Notes under the pieces: generated by a model | The model's database searches: none | The model's input: only the letters and a program-made list of their open reading frames with translations | Told to the model about the DNA's origin: nothing | Shown: positions 11,249-23,070 of the stretch, piece after piece | Layout of the letters: each line of letters begins with the position of its first letter | How positions within the stretch are numbered: position 1 is the stretch's first letter | Position numbers and translations under genes: made by a program | Source: Pedococcus badiiscoriae | GTDB lineage: Bacteria > Actinomycetota > Actinomycetes > Actinomycetales > Dermatophilaceae | Direction: 5' to 3' | DNA: 64,000 nt | Assembly: GCF_013408925.1 (NCBI RefSeq) | Contig: NZ_JACCAB010000001.1 | Location: 3,038,001 to 3,102,000 of the forward strand

Positions 11249-12460
11249 TCAGCTGAGGGTCTCCGTCTTGACGGCGACCCACTTGCCACTGTCGACCTTG
11301 TAGCCGGTGATGACCTTGGCGAGGGTGTCGCCGAACTCATCGAACTTCACCGTGCCGGTGACGCCCGTGAAGGAGACCTTCGACATGGCATCCACCGTCG
11401 CCTGACGGGCGCTCTTCGCGTCCGTGGCGCCCTTGAGGGAGATCTTCAGGGCGTCGATGATGGCGTTGGCGGCGTCGTAGGAGTAACCACCGTAGGCGGC
11501 AGACGGCTCGGCGTACTTCTCCTTGTCGTACGCGGCGAGGAAGGTCTTGCCCGCCTCGGTGCTGTCGGTCGGTGCGCCGACCGAGGTCGCGAGGTCACCG
11601 TTGGCCGAGGCGCCACCCGCGAGCTCGATGTACTTCGGGTCGAAGATGCCGTCACCACCCATGAGCGGAACCGCGAGGCCACCGGCCTTCATCTGCTTGG
11701 ACAGGGGGCCTGCCTGGGGGTACTCGCCACCGTAGAAGACCGCCTGCGGCTTGGAGGGAGCGACCTTGGAGACGACCGGCGCGTAGTTCGACTCGTCGGG
11801 GTTGATCGTCTCGGCCGCGACGATGGTGCCGCCGCCCTTCTTGAAGGCGTCGGTGAAGTAGTTCACCAGGCCCTGCCCGTAGGTCTTCTTGTCGTGGATG
11901 GTCGCAACCTTGGTGATGTGGTTGTCGAGCAGGAACTTCGCTGCGAAGCCACCCTGGACGATGTCGTTGGTGCAGGTACGGAAGTACGTCTTGTACGGAC
12001 GCGCCTTGAGGTCGGCACCACGGGTGAGCGTGGGGTTGGTGTTCGCCGGCGAGACCTGCGTGATGTTCGCGGCCGCGAAGACCGGCTGGGTCTGCTGGCT
12101 CACGCTCGAGTTGAGGTTGCCGACCACGCCGACGACCTGGTCGTCTGCCGCCAGCTTGGTGGCGGCGTTCTTGCCGACGTCGGCCTTGGCCTCGTCGTCA
12201 ACGGGCTCCACCTGGAGCTTCCACCCGGGGATGGCGTTGCTGTCGTTGGCCTGCTTGACCGCAAGCTCGACCGAGTGCTGAATACCCTTGCCGAGGGCGG
12301 ACAGGTCACCCGAGAGGGGGGCGATGACGCCGATCTTGGCGACCTTGCCGCCGCCGCCGCTGCTGGTGCTGCCACTCCCACCACGGGTCCCACAACCCGA
12401 CAGTGCGAGCGAAGCCACGAGCAGCGAGGCGCCAGCGGCTACCACGGAACGCTGAGGCAC
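11249..12460 (-). CDS. livJ: Branched-chain amino acid ABC transporter substrate-binding lipoprotein
   Basis: 403 residues. The start is GTG at 12460 with a strong AGGAGG site 5 nt upstream. A lipoprotein signal ends in LVASLALSGC (Cys near residue 23), followed by a Gly/Ser linker. The type I periplasmic-binding fold begins at KIGVIAPLSGDLSALGKGI and continues with VGVVGNLNSSVSQQTQPVF, ATIHDKKTYGQGLVNYFTDA and PLMGGDGIFDP, all typical of Leu/Ile/Val-binding proteins. It captures the amino acid outside the membrane and delivers it to LivHM. It is first in the operon and divergent from the Rieske gene. Exact ligand specificity is not determined by sequence. Confidence 0.93.
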   Translation of the reverse strand: MPQRSVVAAGASLLVASLALSGCGTRGGSGSTSSGGGGKVAKIGVIAPLSGDLSALGKGIQHSVELAVKQANDSNAIPGWKLQVEPVDDEAKADVGKNAATKLAADDQVVGVVGNLNSSVSQQTQPVFAAANITQVSPANTNPTLTRGADLKARPYKTYFRTCTNDIVQGGFAAKFLLDNHITKVATIHDKKTYGQGLVNYFTDAFKKGGGTIVAAETINPDESNYAPVVSKVAPSKPQAVFYGGEYPQAGPLSKQMKAGGLAVPLMGGDGIFDPKYIELAGGASANGDLATSVGAPTDSTEAGKTFLAAYDKEKYAEPSAAYGGYSYDAANAIIDALKISLKGATDAKSARQATVDAMSKVSFTGVTGTVKFDEFGDTLAKVITGYKVDSGKWVAVKTETLS

Positions 12461-12711
12461 GTTTCCTCCTGAGACAATGTTCTACGAGCTGGGGGCCCGA
12501 TGGCCCGCGTTTGCCGCGAGCATTCGCACAGTAGACCGTTCCGCCCTCGAAAACAGGCACCTGCGGCAAGCCTGTGTCTATGTCGTTACCGGCGTCCCAC
12601 GCGGAACGCGTGAACGTCATGTCAGCGTTACACGTCATACCCAGGTCCGGCAGGCATCCTGGGGCCACCGGGCAGTCCCTGGCCAAGGCACCTCCACCGA
12701 AAGGCGCGCGC
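12461..12711. other. Divergent intergenic region livJ / Rieske protein
   Basis: This 251-bp stretch has no supported gene and is slightly more A/T-rich than its surroundings. On the minus strand TACTGT near 12535-12540 is a possible livJ -10 box. Two CGTCAT direct repeats lie at about 12616-12643, and CACGC-N5-GCGTG forms a short inverted repeat near 12599-12613. No regulator could be assigned. Confidence 0.35.
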
Positions 12712-13179
12712 ATGACCACCCCCCAACAACGCTCCACCGAAGGCCACCCCACGACCGGACCCTCCCGCCGCACCGTGCTGACCTCCGTCGGCCTCGCCGG
12801 TGTCGGTGCCACGGTCCTGGCCGGCTGCACCGCCGCCGGCAACGCCGCGAGCAGCGCAGCCAGCTCGGCGAAGGACGCTGCGACGAGCGCCGTCAAGGCC
12901 GCGATCTCCAAGGCAACCATCCCTGTGGGCGGCGGCAAGATCTTCGCCGACCAGAAGGTCGTGGTCACCCAGCCCACGTCGGGCGACTTCAAGGCCTTCA
13001 GTGCCGTGTGCACCCACCAGTCGTGCATCGTGGCCGAGGTCGCCAACGGCACCATCAACTGTGCCTGCCACGGAAGCCAGTTCGACATCACCACCGGCGC
13101 GGTCAGGCAGGGGCCTGCCACCATGCCGCTCCCCGAGAAGACCGTCACGGTCAACGGCGACGGGATCTCGATCGCCTGA
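12712..13179 (+). CDS. Tat-exported Rieske [2Fe-2S] lipoprotein
   Basis: 155 residues. The start is ATG at 12712 with GAAAGG upstream. A twin-arginine signal SRRTVLTSVGLAGVG runs into a lipobox LAGC (Cys about residue 37), so a folded, cofactor-loaded protein should be exported and anchored on the outside. An Ala/Ser/Lys linker follows. The C-terminal Rieske domain has the ligands CTH (with QSC) and CACHGSQFD, giving 2 Cys and 2 His ligands plus the two disulfide cysteines of high-potential Rieske proteins. No partner oxidoreductase or cytochrome is adjacent, so its electron-transfer partner is unknown. It is monocistronic, closed by a strong hairpin. Confidence 0.88.
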   Translation: MTTPQQRSTEGHPTTGPSRRTVLTSVGLAGVGATVLAGCTAAGNAASSAASSAKDAATSAVKAAISKATIPVGGGKIFADQKVVVTQPTSGDFKAFSAVCTHQSCIVAEVANGTINCACHGSQFDITTGAVRQGPATMPLPEKTVTVNGDGISIA

Positions 13180-13220
13180 GGCTCCTCACGACGGCGAGCG
13201 ACCGGGGCGCGACCCCGGGT

Positions 13221-13255
13221 GAGGTATGCCGCGTGGGCGCCACGCGGCATACCTC
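13221..13255. terminator. 16-bp perfect hairpin built from two inverted GTATGCCG octamers
   Basis: GAGGTATGCCGCGTGG, loop GCG, then the exact complement. The stem contains one GTATGCCG in each arm. It lies 41 nt after the Rieske stop and before the uvrC promoter. It could terminate the Rieske transcript, although no T-run follows. Confidence 0.7.
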
Positions 13256-13289
13256 GACTCCCGCGCGGCGCACCGTCAGCCGCCCTCCA

Positions 13290-13295
13290 TAGAGT
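13290..13295 (+). promoter_or_regulatory. -10 box TAGAGT of uvrC (leaderless)
   Basis: TAGAGT, 6 nt (GGAGTC), then GTG at 13302. GGAG is only 2 nt from the start codon, too close for a ribosome site. Confidence 0.5.
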
Positions 13296-13301
13296 GGAGT
13301 C

Positions 13302-15272
13302 GTGGCTGACCCGTCGACCTACCGTCCGGCGCCGGGGGAGATCCCCGTCGACCCGGGCGTGTACCGGTTCCGGGACGCCGCCCGGCGCGTGATCTACGTC
13401 GGCAAGGCCAAGTCCTTGCGGCCGCGCCTGTCCTCGTACTTCCAGGACATTGCCGCGCTGCACCCGCGCACCGCCACGATGGTCACGACCGCTGCGAGCG
13501 TCGAGTGGACGGTGGTCTCGACGGAGGTCGAGGCGCTGCAGCTGGAGTACTCCTGGATCAAGGAGTTCGACCCGCGGTTCAACGTCAAGTACCGCGACGA
13601 CAAGTCCTACCCCTACCTCGCGGTGACCCTCGGGGAGGAGTTCCCGCGGGCGCAGGTGATGCGCGGGGCCAAGCGCAAGGGCACCCGCTACTTCGGGCCC
13701 TACGCCCACGCCTGGGCCATCCGCGAGACGCTGGACCTGCTGCTGCGGGTCTTCCCGGTGCGCACCTGTTCCTCGGGGGTGTTCAAGCGGGCCGGCCAGG
13801 TGGGCCGTCCGTGCCTGCTGGGGTACATCGACAAGTGCTCGGCGCCGTGTGTGGGCAGGGTGAGTGCGCAGGAGCACCGCGCCATCGCGGAGGACTTCTG
13901 CGACTTCATGGCCGGCAACACGACGCGGTTCGTCAAGCGGCTCGAGCGCGACATGGCGGCGGCGTCGAAGTCCCTGGAGTTCGAGCAGGCGGCCCGCATG
14001 CGCGACGACCTGGTGGCGCTGGGCAAGGCACTGGAGAAGTCCGCCATCGTCCTGGGCGACGGCACCGACGCCGACGTCTTCGCGCTCGAGCACGACGGGC
14101 TCGAGGTCGCCGTCCAGGTGTTCCACGTCCGTGGCGGGCGGGTGCGCGGGCAGCGTGGCTGGGTCGCCGAGATGGACGACGAGACCGTCCCCGAGATCGT
14201 CGGCCACCTCCTCCAGCAGGTCTACGGAGGCGAGTCGGGGGACAGCGTGCCCCGTGAGGTGCTGGTGCCGGTGCTGCCGGAGGACCCGGAGGCCGTCTCG
14301 ACCTGGCTGGGGTCACTGCGCGGCTCGGGGGTGGACCTGCGGGTGCCGCAACGCGGCGACAAGCGCACCCTGCTCGAGACGGTGCACCGCAACGCCATGC
14401 AGTCGCTGGCCAGGCACAAGCTCGCCCGCGCAGGAGACCTCACGGCGCGCAGCCAGGCCCTGCAGGAGCTGCAGTCGACCCTCGACCTGGCCGATGCGCC
14501 GCTGCGCGTCGAGTGCTACGACATCAGCCACATCCAGGGCTCCCAGGTCGTCGGGTCGATGGTCGTCTTCGAGGACGGGCTCGCCCGCAAGTCCGAGTAC
14601 CGCCGGTTCGTGATCCGTGGCGAGCAGGTGGACGACACGGCGGCGATGAACGAGGTGCTCACCCGGCGGTTCCAGCGCTACCTCGAGGAGCGCGACCAGG
14701 CCACCGATGTCGAGCTCGGCCTGGATCCCGAGACCGGTCCCGACCGGATCGACCCCGACACCGGCAGGCCCAAGAAGTTCGCCTACCCGCCGCAGCTCGT
14801 GGTGGTCGACGGTGGCCTGCCGCAGGTCAACGCCGCGCAGGCCGCCCTGACCGCGCTGGGCATCGACGACGTCGCCGTCGTCGGGCTCGCCAAGCGGCTC
14901 GAGGAGGTCTGGGTGCCCGGCCAGGACCACCCGGTGATCCTGCCGCGGACCAGCGAGGGCCTCTACCTCCTGCAGCGGGTCCGCGACGAGGCGCACCGCT
15001 TTGCGATCACCTTCCACCGGCAGCGCCGGTCCAAGGCGATGACCACCAGCGTCCTCGACGGCGTCCCCGGTCTGGGGGAGACGCGGCGCAAGGCCCTGCT
15101 GCGACATTTCGGCTCGGTCAAGAGGATCCGCGCCGCCACTGCGGAGGAGCTGCAGGAGGTTTCCGGCATCGGACCTGCGCTGGCGGCCACGATTGCGGCA
15201 GAGTTGGCCACTGCAGACACCGCCGCACCCGCCGTCAACCTGATGACCGGAGAGGTCCTCGACGGTGACTGA
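13302..15272 (+). CDS. uvrC: Excinuclease ABC subunit UvrC
   Basis: 656 residues. It is the nuclease that cuts both sides of a lesion bound by UvrB. The N-terminal GIY-YIG domain has [20 protein letters not shown] (about residues 13-32) for the 3' cut. A UVR motif [20 protein letters not shown] lies near 226-245. An RNase H-like domain with [20 protein letters not shown] and [11 protein letters not shown] makes the 5' cut. Two helix-hairpin-helix motifs close the protein ([18 protein letters not shown] and [12 protein letters not shown]). The length is normal. It heads the conserved uvrC-rapZ-yvcK-whiA cluster, and rapZ starts inside its last codons. Confidence 0.97.
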   Translation: MADPSTYRPAPGEIPVDPGVYRFRDAARRVIYVGKAKSLRPRLSSYFQDIAALHPRTATMVTTAASVEWTVVSTEVEALQLEYSWIKEFDPRFNVKYRDDKSYPYLAVTLGEEFPRAQVMRGAKRKGTRYFGPYAHAWAIRETLDLLLRVFPVRTCSSGVFKRAGQVGRPCLLGYIDKCSAPCVGRVSAQEHRAIAEDFCDFMAGNTTRFVKRLERDMAAASKSLEFEQAARMRDDLVALGKALEKSAIVLGDGTDADVFALEHDGLEVAVQVFHVRGGRVRGQRGWVAEMDDETVPEIVGHLLQQVYGGESGDSVPREVLVPVLPEDPEAVSTWLGSLRGSGVDLRVPQRGDKRTLLETVHRNAMQSLARHKLARAGDLTARSQALQELQSTLDLADAPLRVECYDISHIQGSQVVGSMVVFEDGLARKSEYRRFVIRGEQVDDTAAMNEVLTRRFQRYLEERDQATDVELGLDPETGPDRIDPDTGRPKKFAYPPQLVVVDGGLPQVNAAQAALTALGIDDVAVVGLAKRLEEVWVPGQDHPVILPRTSEGLYLLQRVRDEAHRFAITFHRQRRSKAMTTSVLDGVPGLGETRRKALLRHFGSVKRIRAATAEELQEVSGIGPALAATIAAELATADTAAPAVNLMTGEVLDGD

Positions 15273-16203
15273 GCGCGATGAGCGAGGAGACGGGGCAGGG
15301 ATGACCGACCAGGACGCCGACGGTGGCGAGGGGCTCGACCCTGCCGAGCTGGTGATCGTGACCGGCATGAGCGGGGCCGGGCGTTCGACGACCGCCAACG
15401 TGCTCGAGGACTCCGGCTGGTACGTCGTCGACAACCTCCCGCCGCACCTGCTGGTCTCGTTGGCCGACCTCGCCAACGAGGCGCCGCGGCGGGCCGGTCT
15501 GCCGCGACTGGCCGCTGTCGTGGACGTGCGCGCCCGCGGGTTCTTCGACCACCTCCAGACGGCCCTCGACGAGCTCCGCGAGCGCGGCTGGCGGCCCAAC
15601 CTCGTCTTCCTGGACGCCACGGACGAGGCGATCGTGCGCCGGTTCGAGTCCGTGCGGCGACCGCACCCCCTCCAGGGCGACGGGAGGCTGCTCGACGGCA
15701 TCGCCCGGGAGCGCGCCATGCTGGCGGACCTGCGGGCCCACGCCGACGTCGTCATCGACACCTCCGGCCTGAACGTCCACCAGCTCGCCAAGAAGGTCCA
15801 CCCGGTCTTCTCCGGCGACAGTGGCCCCAAGGTGCGCATCGCCGTGATGTCGTTCGGCTTCAAGTACGGGGTGCCCCTCGACGCCGACTTCGTGTTCGAC
15901 ATGCGGTTCCTGCCGAACCCCTTCTGGATCCCGGAGCTGCGCAACTTCACCGGCCAGGACGCGCCAGTGGCCGAGTTCGTGATGGCCCAGCAGGGGGCGC
16001 CCGAGTTCGTCGACCGGGTGGTCGCGCTGATGGACCCGGTGACCCAGGGCTACATCCGCGAGGGACGGCGCTACGTCACGCTGGCGGTGGGCTGCACCGG
16101 TGGCAAGCACCGCTCCGTGGCCGTGGCCGAGGCCCTGCGGTCCCGCCTGACCACCGACGACGTGGCGACGTTCGTCGTCCACCGCGACCTGGGGCAGGAG
16201 TGA
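15265..16203 (+). CDS. rapZ: RapZ/YvcJ family nucleotide-binding protein
   Basis: 312 residues from GTG 15265, which overlaps the uvrC stop; ATG 15301 is an alternative start with GAGGAGA upstream. The Walker A is [10 protein letters not shown], with Arg in place of the usual Lys. The family-defining C-terminal segments are [38 protein letters not shown] and [16 protein letters not shown]. In E. coli RapZ adapts RNase E to the GlmZ small RNA; in actinobacteria the role is unresolved but the gene almost always sits beside yvcK and whiA. It binds nucleotides, and a second-messenger or cell-wall precursor sensing role is plausible. Confidence 0.92.
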   Translation: MTERDERGDGAGMTDQDADGGEGLDPAELVIVTGMSGAGRSTTANVLEDSGWYVVDNLPPHLLVSLADLANEAPRRAGLPRLAAVVDVRARGFFDHLQTALDELRERGWRPNLVFLDATDEAIVRRFESVRRPHPLQGDGRLLDGIARERAMLADLRAHADVVIDTSGLNVHQLAKKVHPVFSGDSGPKVRIAVMSFGFKYGVPLDADFVFDMRFLPNPFWIPELRNFTGQDAPVAEFVMAQQGAPEFVDRVVALMDPVTQGYIREGRRYVTLAVGCTGGKHRSVAVAEALRSRLTTDDVATFVVHRDLGQE

Positions 16204-16210
16204 GCGCCCG

Positions 16211-17146
16211 GTGACCGGGCCCGCGGTCGTCGCCCTCGGTGGTGGACACGGTCTCGCCGCATCGCTGGAGGCGCTCAAGCTGGTCTGCGACGACATCACG
16301 GCCGTCGTCACGGTCGCCGACAACGGCGGGTCCTCCGGCCGGCTCCGCGACGAGTTCGACGTGCTGCCGCCGGGCGACCTGCGGATGGCCCTCACCGCGC
16401 TGTGTGACGACACCGAGTGGGGCCACACGTGGCGTGACGTCCTGCAGCACCGGTTCCGCGGCGACGGCCAGCTGGGTGGTCACGCCCTCGGCAACCTCCT
16501 CATCACCGCCCTGTGGGACCTGCACCACGACCCGGTCACCGGCCTGGACCTGGTCGGCCGCCTGCTCAACGCGCGGGGACGCGTCCTGCCCATGGCCGCC
16601 GTGCCCCTGGAGATCACCGCACGGGTGCGTGGCCTGGACCCCCTGGACGCGGACGCGCTGTCGACGCTGCGGGGGCAGGTGGCGATCGCCACGACCAAGG
16701 GGACCGTGCTCAGCATCGCCCTCGAGCCGGCCGACCCACCGGCGGCCCCGGCGACGGTGGCGGCAGTGCGTGAGGCCGACTGGGTGATCCTCGGGCCCGG
16801 GTCGTGGTTCACCTCCGTGATGCCCCACCTCATGGTGCCGGCCCTGCGGGACGCGCTGCACGACACGACGGCCAAGCGGCTGCTGACGCTCAACCTCGAG
16901 CACTCCGGCGAGACGGCCGGCTTCACGGCGGCCCGCCAGCTGGAGTCCCTGGTGGACCACGCGCCCCGGATGAGGCTGGACGCGGTCCTGGCCGACCCCA
17001 GCGCCGTCGACGATGAGGCAGGATTGCGCACGGTGGCCGCACGGCTCGGGGCGGAGCTCGTCCTCGCCCCAGTGGCGCAACGCGGCGCACCGGGGCACCA
17101 TGACTCGCTCCGGCTGGCCGCGGCATACCGTGACCTTTTCGGCTGA
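16211..17146 (+). CDS. yvcK: YvcK/CofD-like protein (GlmR-type gluconeogenesis factor)
   Basis: 311 residues, GTG start 8 nt after the rapZ stop. It begins with VVALGGGHGLAASLEALK, followed by VADNGGSSGRLRDEF, LPPGDLRMAL and GGHALGNLLITALW, the signature of the CofD-like fold that binds UDP-sugars. In Bacillus and mycobacteria YvcK/CuvA is needed for normal cell wall on gluconeogenic carbon, probably by steering flux to UDP-GlcNAc. The uvrC-rapZ-yvcK-whiA order supports the assignment. The octamer CGGCATAC lies in its last codons, forcing a GCA Ala codon. Confidence 0.92.
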   Translation: MTGPAVVALGGGHGLAASLEALKLVCDDITAVVTVADNGGSSGRLRDEFDVLPPGDLRMALTALCDDTEWGHTWRDVLQHRFRGDGQLGGHALGNLLITALWDLHHDPVTGLDLVGRLLNARGRVLPMAAVPLEITARVRGLDPLDADALSTLRGQVAIATTKGTVLSIALEPADPPAAPATVAAVREADWVILGPGSWFTSVMPHLMVPALRDALHDTTAKRLLTLNLEHSGETAGFTAARQLESLVDHAPRMRLDAVLADPSAVDDEAGLRTVAARLGAELVLAPVAQRGAPGHHDSLRLAAAYRDLFG

Positions 17147-17289
17147 GAACGGACATGGCGCGCAGCGACCATGGTTGAGTCGGAGGCGAGACCACGCCGG
17201 TGCCCTGGGGGCCCCGGCGCGGCGGGGGAGGCAGCAGAGCATGGGACCGGAGCCCACAGTTCAGGATCGCGAGATGGCAGGATGAACCA

Positions 17290-18270
17290 ATGGCTATGAC
17301 GGCGCGGGTCAAGGACGAGCTCAGCAGGCTCGACGTCACGAAACCCTGTTGCCGCAAGTCGGAGGTGGCCGCCACGCTGCGTTTCGCCGGCGGTCTGCAC
17401 ATCGTGGGTGGGCGGATCGTCGTCGAGGCCGAGCTCGACACGGCCAACGCCGCCCGGCGCCTGCGCAAGAACATCAGCGACCTCTACGGTCACCCGTCCG
17501 AGGTCCTGGTCCTGGCGGCCGGCGGTCTGCGCAAGGGCAGCCGCTACGTCGTCCGGGTGGTCCAGGACGGCGAGGCCCTGGCCCGCCAGACCGGTCTGAT
17601 CGACGCCCGGGGACGCCCCGTCCGCGGGCTTCCGCCCAAGGTGGTCAGCGCCTCGGCCTGCGATGCCGAGGCGGCCTGGCGCGGCGCCTTCATCGCGCAC
17701 GGCTCACTCACGGAGCCCGGACGTTCCTCGGCCCTCGAGGTCACCTGCCCCGGACCCGAGGCCGCCCTGGCCCTCGTCGGAGCGGCCCGCCGCCTCGGCA
17801 TCCAGGCAAAGGCGCGTGAGGTGCGTGGGGTCGACCGGGTCGTCATCCGCGACGGCGATGCCATCGGGGCGATGCTGACCCGGCTCGGTGCCCACGACGC
17901 GGTCATGGCGTGGGAGGAGCGCCGGATGCGCCGTGAGGTCCGGGCCACGGCCAACCGGCTGGCCAACTTCGACGACGCCAACCTGCGGCGCTCGGCGCGG
18001 GCCGCCGTCGCGGCGGGTGCCAGGGTGCACCGCGCCATGGAGATCCTCGGCGACGAGATCCCGGACCACCTCAAGGAGGCCGGCGCGCTTCGCCTGGAGC
18101 ACAAGCAGGCGTCCCTGGAGGAGCTCGGCCAGCTCGCCCAGCCCCCGATGACCAAGGACGCCGTGGCGGGGCGCATCCGGCGCCTGCTCGCGATGGCCGA
18201 CAAGCGGGCCCAGGACCTCGGGATCCCCGGGACCGAGGCCAACCTCACGCCCGACATGCTGGACGCCTGA
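17290..18270 (+). CDS. whiA: DNA-binding protein WhiA
   Basis: 326 residues. ATG 17290 gives the family-typical N-terminus [20 protein letters not shown], with AGGA about 7 nt upstream. A LAGLIDADG-type homing-endonuclease fold (residues about 20-220, with [20 protein letters not shown] and [18 protein letters not shown]) lacks catalytic function in this family. A C-terminal helix-turn-helix ([20 protein letters not shown]) contacts DNA. In Streptomyces WhiA acts with WhiB on sporulation and division genes (ftsK, ftsW, parAB). The gene is conserved in non-sporulating actinobacteria too. The 143-nt gap before it shows no clear promoter. Confidence 0.96.
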   Translation: MAMTARVKDELSRLDVTKPCCRKSEVAATLRFAGGLHIVGGRIVVEAELDTANAARRLRKNISDLYGHPSEVLVLAAGGLRKGSRYVVRVVQDGEALARQTGLIDARGRPVRGLPPKVVSASACDAEAAWRGAFIAHGSLTEPGRSSALEVTCPGPEAALALVGAARRLGIQAKAREVRGVDRVVIRDGDAIGAMLTRLGAHDAVMAWEERRMRREVRATANRLANFDDANLRRSARAAVAAGARVHRAMEILGDEIPDHLKEAGALRLEHKQASLEELGQLAQPPMTKDAVAGRIRRLLAMADKRAQDLGIPGTEANLTPDMLDA

Positions 18271-18274
18271 GCGC

Positions 18275-19447
18275 ATGACACGGATCGCCGTGGTCGGCAC
18301 GGGCTACGTCGGACTCTCCATGGCAGTCCTGCTCGGCCAGCGACACGAGGTCGTCGCCCTCGACATCGACGCGGCCCGCGTCGACCTGCTGAGCTCGGGG
18401 CGCAGCCCCATCGCGGACGCCGAGATCGAGACCTTCCTGGCCCACCACGCGCTGACGCTGACCTTCACGACGGACCCCGCGACGGCCTACGCGGGTGCGG
18501 AGTTCGTCATCATCGCGACGCCGACCGACTACGACCCGGTGACCAACTACTTCGACACCTCCACGGTGGAGAAGGTCGCCGCCGACGTGGTGGCCGCCAA
18601 CCCGACCGCGGTGATGGTGGTGAAGTCCACGGTCCCTGTCGGCTTCACCAAGGGGCTGTCCGAGCGACTCGGCACCGACAACCTGCTGTTCAGCCCGGAG
18701 TTCCTCCGGGAGGGCAAGGCCCTCTGGGACAGCCTGCACCCGTCCCGGATCGTCGTCGGGGAGCGCAGCGACCGCGGGCAGGCGTTCGCCGACCTGCTGC
18801 GCGAGGGCTCCGAGGAACCCGACGTCCCCGTGCTCCTGACCGACAGCACCGAGGCCGAGGCCGTCAAGCTGTTCGCCAACACCTACCTCGCGATGCGTGT
18901 CGCGTTCTTCAACGAGCTCGACACCTTCGCCGTGACCCACGGCCTCGACCCGCGCCAGATCATCGAGGGCGTCGGCCTCGACCCCCGGATCGGTCCCGGC
19001 TACAACAACCCGTCGTTCGGCTACGGCGGGTACTGCCTGCCCAAGGACACCAAGCAGCTGCTGGCCAACTACCAGAACGTGCCGCAGTCGCTCATCGAGG
19101 CGATCGTCACGGCGAACACGACCCGCAAGGACTTCGTGGCGACCGACATCCTGCGTCGCAACCCCCGCATCGTCGGCATCCACCGGCTGATCATGAAGTC
19201 GGGCTCCGACAACTTCCGGTCGAGCAGCGTGCAGGGGATCATGAAGCGCATCAAGGCCAAGGGCGTGGAGATCGTGGTCTACGAGCCCGCGCTGGCCGAT
19301 GACCACTTCTTCGGCTCACGGGTCATCCGTGACCTCGCCGAGTTCACCGAGCTGTCCGACGTGATCGTGGCCAACCGGATGGTGGCCGAGCTGGAACCCG
19401 TGGCCGACAAGGTCTACACGCGCGACCTGTTCGGCGGAGACTTCTGA
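18275..19447 (+). CDS. UDP-glucose 6-dehydrogenase family protein
   Basis: 390 residues, starting 4 nt after the whiA stop and without a ribosome site, so probably translationally coupled. The Rossmann start is [20 protein letters not shown], and [14 protein letters not shown] and [20 protein letters not shown] follow. The catalytic Cys lies in [19 protein letters not shown] (about residue 255). Length and sequence resemble the short single-chain UDP-glucose dehydrogenases, which oxidise UDP-glucose to UDP-glucuronate with two NAD for capsule or other polysaccharides. UDP-ManNAc dehydrogenase is a less likely alternative. No glycosyltransferase genes are adjacent, so the end product is unknown. 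Confidence 0.85.
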   Translation: MTRIAVVGTGYVGLSMAVLLGQRHEVVALDIDAARVDLLSSGRSPIADAEIETFLAHHALTLTFTTDPATAYAGAEFVIIATPTDYDPVTNYFDTSTVEKVAADVVAANPTAVMVVKSTVPVGFTKGLSERLGTDNLLFSPEFLREGKALWDSLHPSRIVVGERSDRGQAFADLLREGSEEPDVPVLLTDSTEAEAVKLFANTYLAMRVAFFNELDTFAVTHGLDPRQIIEGVGLDPRIGPGYNNPSFGYGGYCLPKDTKQLLANYQNVPQSLIEAIVTANTTRKDFVATDILRRNPRIVGIHRLIMKSGSDNFRSSSVQGIMKRIKAKGVEIVVYEPALADDHFFGSRVIRDLAEFTELSDVIVANRMVAELEPVADKVYTRDLFGGDF

Positions 19448-19538
19448 CCGACTCCGGTATGCCGCCGTGCCCGGCTCGGGCGCGCGAGGTTACCGGCCCG
19501 TACGCCGGACCGCCGTGGCTCCCGCTGGACCTGCTCGA

Positions 19539-19544
19539 TAGGCT
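19539..19544 (+). promoter_or_regulatory. Possible -10 box TAGGCT upstream of gap
   Basis: TAGGCT lies 66 nt before the gap start in a 163-nt intergenic gap, the same hexamer that precedes moaA and the rightmost gene. A leader of about 60 nt with its own ribosome site would follow. Two GTATGCCG octamers in inverted orientation (19457 and 19575) flank this promoter. Confidence 0.4.
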
Positions 19545-19595
19545 CGGGGCCGAGCAAATCCGTGCCGCGCCACGCGGCATACCGTCCCCCTCTGA

Positions 19596-20615
<1,020 letters not shown>

Positions 20616-20620
20616 CCTCC

Positions 20621-21846
20621 GTGCACTCGATCTCCGAGCTGGGCGACCTGCGCGGCAAGCGCGTCCTCGTCCGGTCAGACCTCAACGTGCCGCTGGACTA
20701 TGACGACGCAGGCCGCAGGACGATCACCGACGACGGCCGCATCCGTGCGTCCGTGCCCACGATCAAGGCACTGTCCGACGCGGGTGCCCGCGTCGTCGTG
20801 TGCGCCCACCTCGGCCGGCCCAAGGGTGCGCCGGAGGCGAAGTACTCCCTGGCCCCGGTCGCCACCCGGCTCGGCGAGCTGCTCGGCCGGGACGTCACCT
20901 TCGCCACCGACACGGTGGGGGAGAGCGCCAGGGCCGCGGTCGAGGCCGCCCAGGACGGCGACGTCGTGCTGCTGGAGAACCTCCGGTTCAACCCGGGGGA
21001 GACCGCCAAGTCCGACGAGGAGCGTGCCGAGTTCGCCCGCCAGCTCGCGGCGTTGGCCGACGTGTTCGTCTCCGACGGGTTCGGGGTCGTGCACCGCAAG
21101 CAGGCCAGCGTCTACGACGTGGCGCGCCTGCTGCCGTCCGCCGTCGGCGGGCTCGTCGAGACCGAGGTCGGCGTCCTGCGGCGCCTGACCGAGGACCCGG
21201 AGCGCCCCTATGCCGTGGTGCTGGGCGGTGCGAAGGTCTCGGACAAGCTCGGCGTCATCGACAACCTGCTCCGGACGGCCGACCGCCTGCTCATCGGTGG
21301 CGGCATGGTCTTCACGTTCCTGGCGGCGCAGGACTACGAGGTCGGCAAGAGCCTCCTCGAGGCCGACCAGCTCGAGCAGGTCAAGGGCTACCTGGAGCAG
21401 GCCAAGGAGCGGGGCGTCGAGATCGTCCTGCCCGTCGACATCGTGGCCGCCTCGGAGTTCTCCGCGGACGCCGAGCGCGAGGTGGTCCCCGCCGGGGCCA
21501 TCCCCGCCGACCGGATGGGGCTCGACATCGGGCCCGAGTCCGGCGTGCTGTTCGCCGAGAAGCTCAAGGACTGCAGGACGGTGTTCTGGAACGGCCCGAT
21601 GGGTGCGTTCGAGATGGAGCCGTATGCCGCGGGCACGGCAGCCGTCGCGAAGGCCATCGTCGAGCTCACCGAGGACGGCGCATTCACCGTCATCGGTGGC
21701 GGCGACTCCGCCGCGGCGGTGCGCCAGCTCGGTTTCGAGGACGACCAGTTCGGCCACATCTCCACCGGTGGCGGAGCGAGCCTGGAGTATCTCGAGGGCA
21801 AGGAGCTGCCCGGCCTGACCGTGCTCGACGAGGAGACCACCCGCTG

Positions 21847-21847
<1 letters not shown>
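20621..21847 (+). CDS. pgk: Phosphoglycerate kinase
   Basis: 408 residues. It transfers phosphate from 1,3-bisphosphoglycerate to ADP. The GTG at 20621 follows the gap stop by 5 nt, with no visible ribosome site, so reinitiation from gap is likely. N-terminal [13 protein letters not shown], then AHLGRPKG, the hinge segment [20 protein letters not shown], and the nucleotide site [17 protein letters not shown] and [20 protein letters not shown]. All are standard for the family. Its TGA overlaps the tpiA ATG (TGATG). Confidence 0.97.
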
Positions 21848-22653
<806 letters not shown>

Positions 22654-22678
22654 GCGGCCAGCAGGTATCCTGACTCTT

Positions 22679-22696
22679 GCTGCCTGAACGGGCAGC
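22679..22696 (+). terminator. Small hairpin after tpiA / in secG leader
   Basis: GCTGCC-TGAACG-GGCAGC lies 26 nt after the tpiA stop and 34 nt before secG. A possible -10 box TATCCT (22666-22671) lies just upstream, so this may be either a weak terminator or part of the secG leader. Confidence 0.35.
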
Positions 22697-22729
22697 GACA
22701 AACTGACGTCGACTCGAGATGGGTGCTCC

Positions 22730-22975
22730 GTGGAAGCCGTACGCATTGGCCTGCAGGTCCTGCTGGTCGTCGGTGGTCTGTTCCTGACGCTGCTGATCCT
22801 GCTCCACAAGGGCAAGGGTGGTGGACTGTCGGACATGTTCGGTGGCGGCATGTCCACGTCGCTGGGTTCCTCCTCAGTGGCCGAGCGCAACCTCGACCGC
22901 TTCACCGTGGCCGTCGGCATCGTGTGGTTCGCCTGCATCGTGGGCATCGGTCTCATCGACCGGTTCTCCGCCTGA
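22730..22975 (+). CDS. secG: Preprotein translocase subunit SecG
   Basis: 81 residues, GTG start. Two membrane segments (GLQVLLVVGGLFLTLLILL and FTVAVGIVWFACIVGIGLI) flank a Gly-rich loop LHKGKGGGLSDMFGGGM, the SecG hallmark. It joins SecYE in the inner membrane and aids SecA-driven export. Its place after the triose genes matches other actinobacteria (gap-pgk-tpi-secG). A 95-nt gap separates it from rbpA. Confidence 0.93.
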   Translation: MEAVRIGLQVLLVVGGLFLTLLILLHKGKGGGLSDMFGGGMSTSLGSSSVAERNLDRFTVAVGIVWFACIVGIGLIDRFSA

Positions 22976-23070
22976 GTCACCGCACGACCGCCTGACGGCA
23001 CACTGACAGCCCGTTCCTGACTCACCCTCCCTGACCAGACTCCTCCTCACCAGACAAGGACCTTCCGCAC

